Assembly: GCF_020360975.1 (NCBI RefSeq)
Contig: NW_025408676.1
Span: forward strand, 868,001-932,000
Direction: 5' to 3'
From: Hirsutella rhossiliensis
Lineage: Eukaryota; Ascomycota; Sordariomycetes; Hypocreales; Ophiocordycipitaceae
Length of the DNA stretch: 64,000 nucleotides
In this document: positions 22,368 to 32,948 of the stretch, in pieces
Numbering within the stretch: position 1 is the stretch's first letter
Layout of the letters: every line of letters starts with the position of its first letter
Translations under genes and position numbers: made by a program
The notes under the pieces: model-generated
The model's input: the letters and a program-made list of their open reading frames with translations, nothing else
Database searches by the model: none
What the model was told of the DNA's origin: nothing

Positions 22368-24194
22368 ATGACCCAGCCCGCCGGCGCCCTGGCGGCCCAC
22401 CCCGAGTCGCAAGGCACCCCGGCTCCCGACGCCGACCCCATCGAGCTCTCCCGCCTCGACGCCTCGGGCGCTCGCGCCTCTCCGTCGACTGAGCCCGAGC
22501 CGGGGCGGGTGTCCGCCTCCGCCCCGGGGCCCGTGGGCGGCGGGGAGGCTTCCGGATGCGCCGCCGAGCCTCCGCAGGTCTCCGCCCAAGGCCCAGCCGA
22601 GAGGTGGAACCAGCCGAGGGTCAACATCGGCAGGCTGGCTTTTGCCTATTACTCCTTCATCATTGCCGGGATGAATGAAGCCGCCGTCGGTGTATGTGAG
22701 CACGACGTCTGCTGGTGCATCCATCGGCGTCGCCAACCGTCACCGTTCGCTGGGCTGACCCGCGTCCATAGGCCTTGATCCCATCTGTAAGCCCTCGGCA
22801 GACTCCTCCCATGCCCCCTCTCCTGCACTATATGATGGCGCGGCTACAGCCGTCGGTCCTCCACGCTCAAAGGATGCGGTGAAGAAGCAGGGAAAGGAGG
22901 CATTCGCATCCCCGCTGATGGCCGCTTCGTTACGCAGCTCGAACACCACTACAAAGGCCGCAGCAACGTCGACGTGTCATGGTTCTTCCTCACCCCTGCC
23001 GTTGGCTACTTGGCAGCCGCCCTCGCCAATGCCCCCATCCACCGCCAATTAGGCCATCGCGGCGTCGCCGTCGGGGGGCCTTTTTTCCACCTCGCGACCT
23101 TCGCTTGCTTCGCCTACAAGGGCGCCCAACTGCCGGCCCCTGCTGTCATTGCCATCAATGCCTTGAGTGGTTTTGGCAACGGGCTGACTGAAGCCTGCTT
23201 CAACGCCTGGGTTGCTGGCATGGACAAGGCCGGCATCGTCCAGGGGTTAATGTATTCCTGCTACTCGCTCGGCGCCTTCTTCTCATCCCTCGCCGTCGCG
23301 TTCATGGTCGTCGAGGTCGACAAGGCTTGGCTCAACTACTACTACGTCGTGGTGAGCCGCTGTCGCTTTTCCTTTACCCTTGTGGCCTCGCTAACGATGG
23401 GGTCTCCCTGGACGGCGACAACTTATTAGTCGGGCATGGCATTAATCGAGTTGTTTGGCCTCACGGTCGTCTTCTGGAACAAGGATGGCCCCGGTTACCG
23501 AGCTGAGCATGCCCACGAAGGCGGCACGCGTAAGGCGCTTAGGTCCGTGGTGACATGGCTATGCGCGCTCTTCTTATTCGTCTGCATGGCCGCCGAGGGT
23601 ACGACTCGCTGAAAGATGGCTCTCTCTCCTTAGGCAGTGGCATGGCATGAGAGATGCTTGCTGACTTGCCCTGTTCTCTCAGCTGGCCTTGGCGGCTGGG
23701 TCGTCACGTTCAGGCTGGACGTCTCCTCCGCCTCTCCCTTGGCACCTGCCATTGCCAACTCCAGCATGTGGGCCACCATGGCCCTGGGCCGCGCCCTTTT
23801 TGGCGTTGCCACGCGCGGCTTTGAGGGGCGACGCCGCCTGACTATATGCCTTGCCACTTGCCTCGCCATCTGCGTCGGCTTCGAGCTGCTCTTCTAGCTG
23901 AAGCCCCAATTCGATGTCTCCGCCGCCACCGTCGCCTTCCTCGGCTTCTTCCTCGGCCCCGTGTACCCCGGCGCCGTCATGCTTGCGACCAAACTGCTGC
24001 CTAAGAGAATACGCATGAGCGCCATAGGCTTTGCGGTGGCCATGGGCGGGATTGGCGGCACCGTGATCCCCTTCATCATTGGCGCAGTCGGGGCCAGGCA
24101 AGGCGAGCGGGTGCTGCATCCGGTCGTTCTATCGCTCACTAGCATCATGCTGGTCGTCGGGTTGGTCTTCTCCTTGGTCAAGGAAAGGGATTGA
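22368..24194 (+). pseudogene. MFS permease (fucose-permease-like, FHS type) with one premature stop
   Basis: Exons 22368-22691, 22772-22786 (a 15-nt micro-exon, ALIPS), 22938-23351, 23430-23598 and 23683-24194 join in frame to 477 codons. The N-terminus is a disordered Pro/Ser-rich tail of about 85 residues. The transporter core follows, with FIIAGMNEAAVGALIPS, SGFGNGLTEACFNAW and LLPKRIRMSAIGFAVAMGG. It is a fungal permease of the type with about 12 helices; the substrate is unknown. A TAG at 23895-23897 falls where relatives read tryptophan (LLFWLKP), so TGG to TAG is the likely lesion. Reading continues intact to the natural stop, so the loss is recent, or it is a sequencing error. Confidence 0.75.
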
Positions 24195-25172
24195 TAAGGA
24201 GTTTGCCACCATGCATCGAGTCTTGGAGGGACAGGGCTAAAACATGATAGATACATCATCCTTCTTTCGACATTGCGAGGTTGCTGTAGGACCAGCACTT
24301 TGTCTCCGATAGAAGTCACGCTTAGAGGGATCAGCAGATCATTTAGTACTGAAGAAGCAAAGCACATGGCCGTTCACATCCGAACCCACATGGCAGCGGA
24401 TGGCATCAGAGTAGGGATGGTGGGTTTTCAGACCAATTGGCATCTGGAGTGGTGGAGATTGCGTCCGATGCAGGACCTCAGGTTGACTTGAAATGACGTG
24501 TATACTGCTATTTGCCGTATGCAGGGGCGAAACTGTCAGTCTTTCCGAGCGCATATTATTCTATGTCCTGGTGTTTGTTTCCCTAAATCAGGGCATGGCA
24601 TGGAAGACATGTCCGTAGCCACAGTTGCGGCATTGCTTGTCAGACTCCTCAAGATAGGAGGAGCATCGTGCAACACTGTCCCTTGTTAATATTTTTTTTC
24701 TTAGTTCCAACCTCTGAACAGATGTTCTGCGGACCAACAATAAAGGATGTTGTTGTGACCTTGTTCTCAGCTCAAGACCTGAAGACCGTCCGGGACGAGT
24801 CCAGGACTCGGCGACTGTCGCCGTTCAATACCAAGTTAACTTGTGTGTCGCCGCGAGCCACAAGTCTAGCAGACGTGGCTGCGTTAGAACCACGAGCTGG
24901 TTCGAGATTAAACTCTGCCAGAACTCGGTGCGAGATGCGCCAGAACCGGTATCGCGGCTATGCTTTGCTCCCAAGGCTGTGCGTGAGTACAGCATAGAAG
25001 ATGTCTGTCGTAAGCTCAATCTCAGCTCAGGCTTTCTTATACAATGTCCTGTCTCCTCTGCAATCCGCTGGCTTCATGCTTCAATGTCTTCCTCTACCTC
25101 TTTGACCATATCATCATTCAACATCCCCAAACCACCTCTGCCACGTCCATATTGCCAACGAGATCATCCAGC
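24195..25172. other. Intergenic, nothing recognised
   Basis: Several short open frames without supporting features. A C-rich leader (25060-25170) precedes the next gene. Confidence 0.5.
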
Positions 25173-26834
25173 ATGGAGTTGTTGCCCACCGAACTGGTCG
25201 ATGAGATCTTGTCTTACTTACCGATGCCGAAAATAGGAAATCTGCTACAATGTAGCAAAACTGTCTGCCGCCTTGTTCAACCGGAGCTGCGTTGATGGAA
25301 AGAGAATTCTTCCAGAGCCATGCGCTGGGCCTGCATATGCTATCAAAACGATGAGATCAAATGCGCCGATCCCGGTAAGGACGTCCCCACCACGCATCAG
25401 CTCTCGGCAAGTCAGTCTAACGGAAGGAAAACCACAGAGAAGGCGGTATCGACTCTCTATCTGGCCACTGAACGGAAGTCCCCGAACTTTTTCAGAATCC
25501 TGCTGAAGTATGCCGCCAAAATCGACAGAGTCCCGCCGGACTGGCTGAAGCTCCATCTAGAGAAGCTCATGCAAACCCTCTCGACACCAGAAAATCTCGA
25601 TATTCTGCAAATATTCCTGGAGCAAGGCCGTGACATGCAGGCCGGAGCTCGGAATAGCTCCGAAGTCGTTGTGCAGCTTTTACTACACCACGGCATCGAC
25701 CCGGCTCAGCTCGCTCTGGGAGACGGACCTGATCATATTTCGCCCCTTTCTGCTGCGATGCTGGCAGATTGGCCCTTGGCTTCGAAGGTACTGGCTAAGA
25801 GAGAAGCGAGATTTCCGGGGAGCGGAAACTTTTCCCCTATCCGGAAACCAACTCATATTCCCATTTTTGCTGCTGCAGAGGCGATGGGCAAGGCGCCAGG
25901 GGACGGCTACGGAGCGATGAAGCTCTGCGTCGAAAGCGGATGCGACATAAACCAGCGCTCAGTAGCATGGAGATCTTGGGGCAAGTTTCATCACAATTGC
26001 TGCCCACAGTATACCATGCCACTTCTTTTCTACCTCGGTTCCATTAGCTCCTGGGCAAGCGATCAGATTCCTTCCATTCTTGACTGCACGACTTTTATGC
26101 TTGAGAAGGGCGCCGACAAACCAAGAATCCACAACCTCTCTCCTGAACACCTTCCTCATGAGCTGGTATATTTATTCCCATTATGGTCCGAATATCCGAC
26201 GCTTCGGTGCATCGAGCTGCTCATCGACAAATGGGGCTTGGGGTCATTGGCAGACGATGGCTTCTTCTCCGTCATCCAGTTGTTGGTTCAACGCTGCATG
26301 GCGGAGAAATATTGCTGGGCAGAAACATTTCTACCCAGGTACGACCATGTGTTTGACCCCCACAGGTCGAGCGCCGAGCCTGCGATATCAGGGTGGCGGC
26401 GACTTTTGGAGTTGATCCTGTCTGACTTTCGCCCCCGGCGCCTCGACAATTTACTCTGCCAGGTCATCAAGCATAAATTGCGGACCGAGCGCCACAGCTG
26501 TCATGTTGCAGGCCTCGGCCCCCTATTTTTCACCACTGTCGATTTCCTTGCTGACCTTGGCGCAACCGTGGATGCACACTTGATGTTGTCAGGTTACAAG
26601 GCGCTGGACCTGTTATGCTATAGTAAACCAGGTGAATATGGATCGGACAACGAACGCTTCCTTTACCGGGTGGTTATTGAGCAGAGGCGAGAGCTCCTCT
26701 TTCTTCTCCTAAATGAGCCAGACGAGACCGGAAAGCCGCGGAGACGGGCGATTGACCGCGTCAGGACAGCGCGTCCAACAGAGTGGAAAACGGAGATTAT
26801 AGCAAGGCTGTCGATGTATAAGGTGTCGACGTGA
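25173..26834 (+). pseudogene. F-box / ankyrin-type protein with one premature stop
   Basis: The frame starts MELLPTELVDEILSYLPMP, an F-box at residues 1-40 that would dock to Skp1 in an SCF ubiquitin ligase. It is interrupted by one TGA at 25293-25295 and then open for 513 further codons in the same frame. The downstream part has degenerate ankyrin-like helices (ILLKYAAKIDRVP, VVQLLLHHGIDPAQLAL, AMKLCVESGCDINQR, FLADLGATVDAHL), giving the F-box plus ankyrin layout common in expanded fungal families. CGA to TGA is the simplest lesion. The second segment could start at an internal ATG at 25320, leaving a protein without F-box. Expected full length 553 aa. No intron is needed. Confidence 0.7.
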
Positions 26835-28850
26835 TTGAGGCAGCAGAAAAGACATTCGAGGTCGTTCAGGATTCTTTGTAATCGACATAAGATGGGCGGC
26901 TGCAGTGCAAAGCAAGATAGGGCTGTTCTTCTGGTTAGTATTACGGTAGACCAACCAACACATGGCCATGAAGTTTGCAGCCCATGCCGACTTACAAGCT
27001 CTTTCATTTCAGGTAGTCAACGAGGGAGAGCAAGAGAAATAAGTCAGGGGCTGCCGCACGTCTACAGACCATTATCGCCATACAGAGAGGTCACTCTTTC
27101 AAGGCCAACGGCATGTGCCCAGGAAGGACGATGAATGAAAAGCATATAAAAATAGGAAGTATGAACTCCTATATGTATCAAATCATCTACTTGTGAATAA
27201 CGAGTGAGAAAGTGCAACGGGCTAGAACATGGACCCTGTCGATGCTTCATATTACGACTTTATTGAACATGAGTCTCTACTCGAGAGACCTCGTATCTTG
27301 ATACACTTGGGTTCACTTGACCCTGTATGGTGAACAGGTGCTGCTTCTTTCATTGCCATCTCAGCCATAGATCATCTAGTCACATTTCCAATGGTGTCGA
27401 GATTCAGGTCCTTTTACGGCCACAAAGAATCACAAAATGCCTCGACGACGGCCGACGCAAGCAGCGTCATCCGTAGACTCTGGAGCATTTGCGAAGATAA
27501 AAAGTCCAGTTTTCGCTACTGCCATCTCCAGCTTGGCATAGTCTTGCATCTTAGCTTACGTACATGTTGACTGATGAATGGTTTGGCCATCTTTGTCTAG
27601 GACTGAACACCGCCCGCATGCCACCAGTACCGAGCCTGCTTACGAGTTGCTCCACGGATCTTGTGCGAGCTGCTTTACCGTATCTCTGTCCTCCGTGCGC
27701 CATTACAGCATCCCTCTGACGAGATTCAGGAACCCTTGTTTGTTCTTATTCCCGAGGAATACCTCACAGCTTTTGAGCTTATGTCGAACGGTATCTTCAC
27801 GTTACTGGCCGCGATTGTGTATGGCGCATATGGTACGTTGTCATAAAGGTGCTTGGTTAAAAATGTCACGAGGCAAGCCGCCAGTTACACCTTAATGGCA
27901 CCTCATCCCCATCCGATCAATTAATGGGTAGGTACAGCGGCATTTGGCCAGAGCGATGTATGAAAAGGCGCCGGACCACGAACCCAGTACATGACGAGAC
28001 GGCCCGTAGTAGAGCAGGAAACAACAGCTAATACACTTGTTGTAGAAGCTCCAGTGTTATCTGAAGAAGGTAGCGAAAATGTCAAATGCCTGGGGTGCAT
28101 CGGTTGCGCGAGGAGCCAAGCACACTTCCGCACTACATCCCTATGCACCAAGATCATGGCAATATACACGCTCGACACCTGACTTGCTGCCTGTATCTTC
28201 GCCGTCACAGCCAAAAATTATACATCATCTGGAAGTCCATCCAACACCGGTCGACATGTGTGTCCTTTACAGTTCTTACCTTGGAGATTAAGGCTAAGAA
28301 TCCCTCGACTTTCTAGAAGGATGCGAGGGTCAAAGATCTACACATAGCAGCAACTTCTTCTCAGAATAAAATGTAAAAAACGCAACTTTGTGGGTTTACC
28401 AAGACACCTCTCCGACCCTCCCGTTATAACAATTGTTCAGACTTGGGGATTACGGCTTTCGGTCAGAGACCCCGCCGACGAAAGAAGATGACCCTTGACT
28501 AACCGGCAGACGGCCCTGCCTGCCCGGCCGACCGAAAGTGATGCTCGACTACGATGGTGGCTGAAGGACCTCGACCAGCCACTGTTACGCAATCATGACC
28601 CCGATATCGTAGGAATCTCCGTGGACGCTCTCGTCTACCAAATTGGGGAGGCCGCTCGTGCCATAGGTAAAGTTAGGTCTTGGGTGGAAAGATAAATGTG
28701 CCGATAATAACGATTTTGTTTCACATTTCCAACACAAGACCAAGCAAAGCCCCGGGATGTCGACTTTCTTTCCCTAGTGTTGAGACCACATAGCAGCGCC
28801 TGTAGTCTGCAGCCCCCTTTCCTGTCAATCTGGACACCATCGATCCATGC
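26835..28850. other. Gene-poor stretch with unassigned short open frames
   Basis: A plus-strand segment at 27661-27846 (QHPSDEIQEPLFVLIPEEYL) and one at 28495-28695 (DARLRWWLKDLDQPLL) look protein-like but match no family I can name and have no clear start. They may be remnants of decayed genes. Nothing else is recognised. Confidence 0.4.
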
Positions 28851-29430
28851 TCAGAATCTGATGTACATCAGATATGTCGTCCACAAGATTAACCGCCTCT
28901 TAATAAAGATCACTCCAGATCTTTTCCAACCGCAATATTTCGGCCGTCTAATTGATAACCGGAATGCTTCAGCCGGTACAGAGCATGCTGGTAGCGGCTC
29001 GAAGTGTCTCACGTTAGAGAGACCTGCCTGAACTAGCGGTGGCAGCCCCTGGTAAAGGCCGTCGCCGAAGCTGTTAGCTGGCCTGTCTACTCTGTTCGCT
29101 GATGTATTATTACTACCGGCGCTGATGGGGACTTCTGCTGCGTTCAAAGCTCGGACAGCGGCGATAGCAGTATCGTACGCAGGATGACGGGTTCTCCGTT
29201 CGTGTTTATGCACGGGGGAGAAACGACAAAGTTTGAACGACAGCGACCTTATTTTCCAGGCTAACCTATCTATAATTCCAGTTTCCAATTCGCCGTCGAT
29301 AGGGACCGGCTTTAGGATGTCGCAACCGGCAGACTGCGCCCGGCGATAGCTGTCCACGTAGACGCGTGGGCCATGACAAGCTTGCCGTATCGGTGAGCAG
29401 CTTTACCAAGGCAAGGAGGGTCTGATCATG
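28851..29430 (-). pseudogene. Amidohydrolase (imidazolonepropionase-like) remnant
   Basis: Read on the minus strand, HRYGKLVMAHAS (about 29410-29375) is the metal-binding His strand of amidohydrolases. After a frameshift come YRRAQSAGCDIL, VPIDGELETGIIDRLA, AYDTAIAAVRALNAAEVPI, SAGSN (relatives have AGTD), DGLYQGLPPLVQAGLS and KRSGVIFIKRRL, all in the order of the family. The catalytic Asp of GTDA is replaced by Asn, the C-terminus ends early, and the N-terminal HXH segment is missing or unrecognisable. It is therefore a dead fragment. Confidence 0.6.
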
Positions 29431-30013
29431 GAGGCCCTGTGGATCCGCGGTTTCTCAAAGAAGTCGCTTTGACTGGGGCCCTGCACTCACGTCTGCATCT
29501 GCGAGGCGCTCGTGACCCATGATCATTCCGGATGAAGTTTCAAGGTAAACGTAGCCCGAGTACATAACGTGTTGCCCTCGAAGACGCCAGCATTTTAGCT
29601 CGAGACCACCGGCATCGCAAGGAGCTTCGTGACCGTCACTACCTAGTTTTCGAATAGCACTCGGTTCATGCGGCCACAAGTTTATAGGGACAGCGCACTT
29701 TTTCGTCACCGCAAACCGAGGCCCCCACTTCATTGCTGTGAATAATAACTCGATTTTAGGCGCTTAGTCGAGGATAGAGAGTAGCGAGAAAAAATAGCTA
29801 TATACGCTAGAATGATAATCCAGATGACGAGTAAACCGGATACGGCCATAGCCTCGATAGAGAAACTCATAGGCTGGGTAGAAAGGGCGTAGACAACCAT
29901 TACATTACCCCGGCACAACTCGCCCGTTCAAACCCAAGACTTTGTAGTCGAAGACTCGATATAATTCGAGGCCACTTCCGTCTGTAGCTAGCCTAATCAA
30001 TACCTGACGTTTC
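29431..30013. other. Flank of the amidohydrolase remnant
   Basis: Minus-strand open frames at 29455-29733 and 29730-29918 may be further decayed N-terminal parts. No motif can be assigned. Confidence 0.35.
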
Positions 30014-31033
30014 CTAAAAGTCGAAGGGCGGAGCCTTAGAATCCTTGCTGCATCCAAAAACAAACTGCTTATTCTTCTCGGTCAAGACAACCTCATTCCC
30101 ATCCGGATCCTTGACAGTCATTGAAAATGCGGCACATGTCTGCGCATTTACATACAACAATCTAAAGGGGATATACGCTCCAGCTTTCTCGACCTGGTAG
30201 GTGAGTGGGGTTCTTTGAGGTTGTCCGTAAAACTTGGTAATATCCGCATTGTGGCTGTTGAATCCGTCTTTGGCGAACTTGCCAAACCAAATATAAGCAG
30301 CATCATCCGCCTCGAGGACGTTGAATGTATAGGTGCCCTTCTTGCTCGGGTGAAAGTAGGCAATGTGCTGGAGCACGATGTTTTCCAGGGAGGGGACATT
30401 CTTGTCATAGATAATGGACGGGTTGGTGCACGTCGAGTCGGACTTGACTATTCCAAATTTCTTCGTTGTCCCACTGATAAATGGCTTCTGTCCCTTGAGG
30501 AAAGTCTGAACGCTGAAGGTGTCCGAGTACCAGTTTGGGTTTCCATCATTGTAGGGAACGCCGCCGGGCGTTGTCGTTGTCATGTCGGATATTGCCCGTT
30601 TTGCCTTGGCGCCTTTATAAAACGCCCATTGTATGCCAACTTTACAGGTGTCCGGCTTGCAGGGCCCGCCAACACAGCATTTTTGTCGTTTGTGGATGCA
30701 CTTTCCATAGCACGAGACCTTGCCATTGCGGCAGCATGATTCCTTAGAGGGAATACATTTGGTGTCACATTTCTTTCGGCCAAGAGGACACGGCCGATGA
30801 TGAGTTAGGGTGGGGGCGGCAGGGTATCCCGTCTCAGATTCCTGAGGCGGAGTAGAGCTAGAGTCGTCGTAGTCACCAGACGGGTGGTTCTTAGACACCG
30901 GCGTAGAGTCTTGAGCAGTGTCTACTTGACCAGATTCTTCAACTGCGTACTTCGCAGAAGCGTCAGGACCGTTGACCGCAATGGCAAGCCCATTTCTTGC
31001 AAGGAAAGCCGCGGCTATAATGTAAAACTTCAT
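30014..31033 (-). CDS. Secreted GLEYA/PA14-type lectin-like protein with cysteine-rich module
   Basis: An intact single-exon protein of 339 aa. A signal peptide (residues 1-17, MKFYIIAAAFLARNGLA) is followed by a Ser/Pro-rich linker, then a cysteine-rich module at residues 82-130 with 11 cysteines including CC pairs, then a GLEYA/PA14-like beta domain at about 134-325. The domain starts GIQWAFYKG and contains ADDAAYIWFGKF, the acidic pair typical of the calcium-dependent sugar site, and YIPFRLLYVNAQ. Such domains in fungal adhesins bind glycans at the cell wall. There is no GPI-signal-like hydrophobic C-terminus, so it is likely secreted. It survives between decayed genes. The start is the only ATG giving a signal peptide. 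Confidence 0.8.
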   Translation of the reverse strand: MKFYIIAAAFLARNGLAIAVNGPDASAKYAVEESGQVDTAQDSTPVSKNHPSGDYDDSSSTPPQESETGYPAAPTLTHHRPCPLGRKKCDTKCIPSKESCCRNGKVSCYGKCIHKRQKCCVGGPCKPDTCKVGIQWAFYKGAKAKRAISDMTTTTPGGVPYNDGNPNWYSDTFSVQTFLKGQKPFISGTTKKFGIVKSDSTCTNPSIIYDKNVPSLENIVLQHIAYFHPSKKGTYTFNVLEADDAAYIWFGKFAKDGFNSHNADITKFYGQPQRTPLTYQVEKAGAYIPFRLLYVNAQTCAAFSMTVKDPDGNEVVLTEKNKQFVFGCSKDSKAPPFDF

Positions 31034-32284
31034 TTTGGAGAAGAAACCTGGGGCTTACGGGCCGGGCAAGATCAAGGGTGACTCAAGTCGGGGTTTTTGT
31101 TGCCCTGCAGCTTGATAGGGAGCAAAGTACGGGTTTGATAGCGAACTGGGGAGGTCTTATGGTTTGACGGTGGGACAGAACATCACCCCTTGCCTAATAT
31201 GAATCCGTCGACTTGTTCTGAGAGTTTCGAGAGTAGTGTTGTTTACTGGAATGGTTCTGCTTTCGGCGCAGCTGTGACTCGAACGCCGCCTCCTAAAGTC
31301 GAGTCCTGGGGAAGTTGACTCACCCTGATCTCACAGTGTGCTAAAGAGGATAGCGGTCACATTCTTGTGGGTATAAACCAGTTGCCAAGTCTTGGACACA
31401 ACACCTTCATATTAACATCACTGCGCCCTGTGAGCAAACAGGTATGAAGCCCAAAATTAAATTGCCCCAGGGGTCTTATCTACGACATCCTCAAGACCAG
31501 TCAGTGGTATGTCCGTCGCCTTTTCTCAACACGGACTTTGTTTCACAGAAAGACGTGGAGGACTGAGGCCAAGGCCTCGCGCCTCCCCTCTTTCTCAGTC
31601 CCGCTCTTGACTTAACCTGGCAACAAAATTCGGGCAGGGGTCGCTTAGACGTCTTAGAAAGGCAGAACTGCCCACAAAGAGGTTTTTGTTTCCATTCAGG
31701 GCATCGTGGCGAGAAAACTGCGATGCCAGCTCATTCTCAGCAACGGTGCCCAGGCCAGTTTCCAAAAGGCCATGTGAGCTCCAGAATCTTAGGGTAGCGG
31801 TCATTATGGCGCCCTGGCAGCTTGACCCTAGAGACTAGTGCGAACGAACCAAGGTAGTAAGCTCATTCTCAGTTCTCCCAGGGCAGGAACCGACTTTCTT
31901 TTGTAGCATTTCAACCAATTTAACCTCTGAGACAAGGTAGATAGCCTACCTAGGCACTGGCGTTGCCCTCTATGAGGCGGCAAACATTTATCATTGGGCC
32001 CCTGATTTAATAGCGGGCCGCCGTGCTCTAAAACTTCAGTCATATGATTGGCCAACACCCCATCCCGCCTTTCGTTGGTGAGACATGGTAAGGACGAGGG
32101 ATGCCCGATGCTCGGAATTATAAATTCGCAAGCTTTTCCCGGTCCATCATTGGCCAGGTGTAGTTCTGAAAGAGTGGAAAATATCTTATTGTCATGAATA
32201 TCCGGGTTTTCTTCAAAAAGGAGCTGTCCCACCAACTGGGTGACAAAAAAGGAGGCCCGCAAATAAGCCCCCCCGCCGTATGTC
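31034..32284. other. Intergenic left of the LINE
   Basis: No supported gene. A minus-strand open frame of about 160 aa (31828-32319) runs up to the LINE insertion point and would continue into the right flank if the element were removed (see findings). Confidence 0.45.
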
Positions 32285-32298
32285 ACCACTAGAACTCC
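32285..32298 (+). repeat. Left target-site duplication of the LINE (14 bp)
   Basis: ACCACTAGAACTCC is repeated exactly at 37028-37041. The outermost AC could also belong to the microsatellite tail, so the duplication is 12-14 bp. Confidence 0.85.
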
Positions 32299-32948
32299 CC
32301 GACCAGCCCACTGTGACAATGATTGTGTCCTTTCAGGCGGCGATACAGAGGAGATGGCGGCTCTTCGGCACCAGCCGACTAGCCCGACTGATCGCCAAGA
32401 CCGCCCGGCCCGCGCAGTGCGACACCTGTTGGGATTATCACTCCCGCTACGCCTGCGACCGAAAACAAGCCTGCCGACGATGCGGCGGGAAAGACCATCG
32501 CGATAACGACTGCAAGCAGCCGGAGAGGTGCGCGAACTGTTCCGGGCCCTTCCCGGCAGACCATAAGGAGTGCCCTGCCAGACCTAGGCGCTCTCACGGC
32601 CAACTCGTGCGGCTCTCCAAGATCGAGAAGTACGCCGTAAGGAAGATCGGCTCTCAGCTATACCGGCAAGCCAATATGGAGCTCGAACGGGCCACGGCGA
32701 CCGCCTCCCCAACCCTCCCAAGGACCGACCCCATCGCCCTGCATGAGAGCTGCCGAGGCCCGCCTAGGCAAGCAACAGGACCAGCAGCAGCAACAGCAGC
32801 AGCAACAGCAGCAGCAATGTCGACCCCAGCGGCTGTCCCCCACCAGCGCGCAGGCGCCAGACTCCACAACGCTCCCTCCACCACAGGAAGACAGATCCGA
32901 GTCTCCTATGAAGAGGCGCCGACGAAACGTATCCCTGGACCCCTATGA
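32299..32948 (+). pseudogene. LINE ORF1 C-terminal part (CCHC zinc knuckles)
   Basis: Open in one frame to TGA 32946-32948. Three knuckles in a row occupy 32424-32575: CDTCWDYHSRYAC, CRRCGGKDHRDNDC and CANCSGPFPADHKEC, typical of the RNA-binding ORF1 protein. The N-terminal half is lost by 5' truncation. A CAG-rich run lies in the C-terminal half. Confidence 0.8.
32782..32817 (+). repeat. CAG/CAA trinucleotide repeat inside LINE ORF1
   Basis: An imperfect (CAG)n run with CAA interruptions. It reads as Ala/Thr in the ORF1 frame and would read polyGln in another frame. Confidence 0.85.

Noticed and set aside
13130..26834. Secondary-metabolite cluster around the MFS genes
   Set aside because: No PKS, NRPS, terpene synthase, P450 or cluster regulator is visible.
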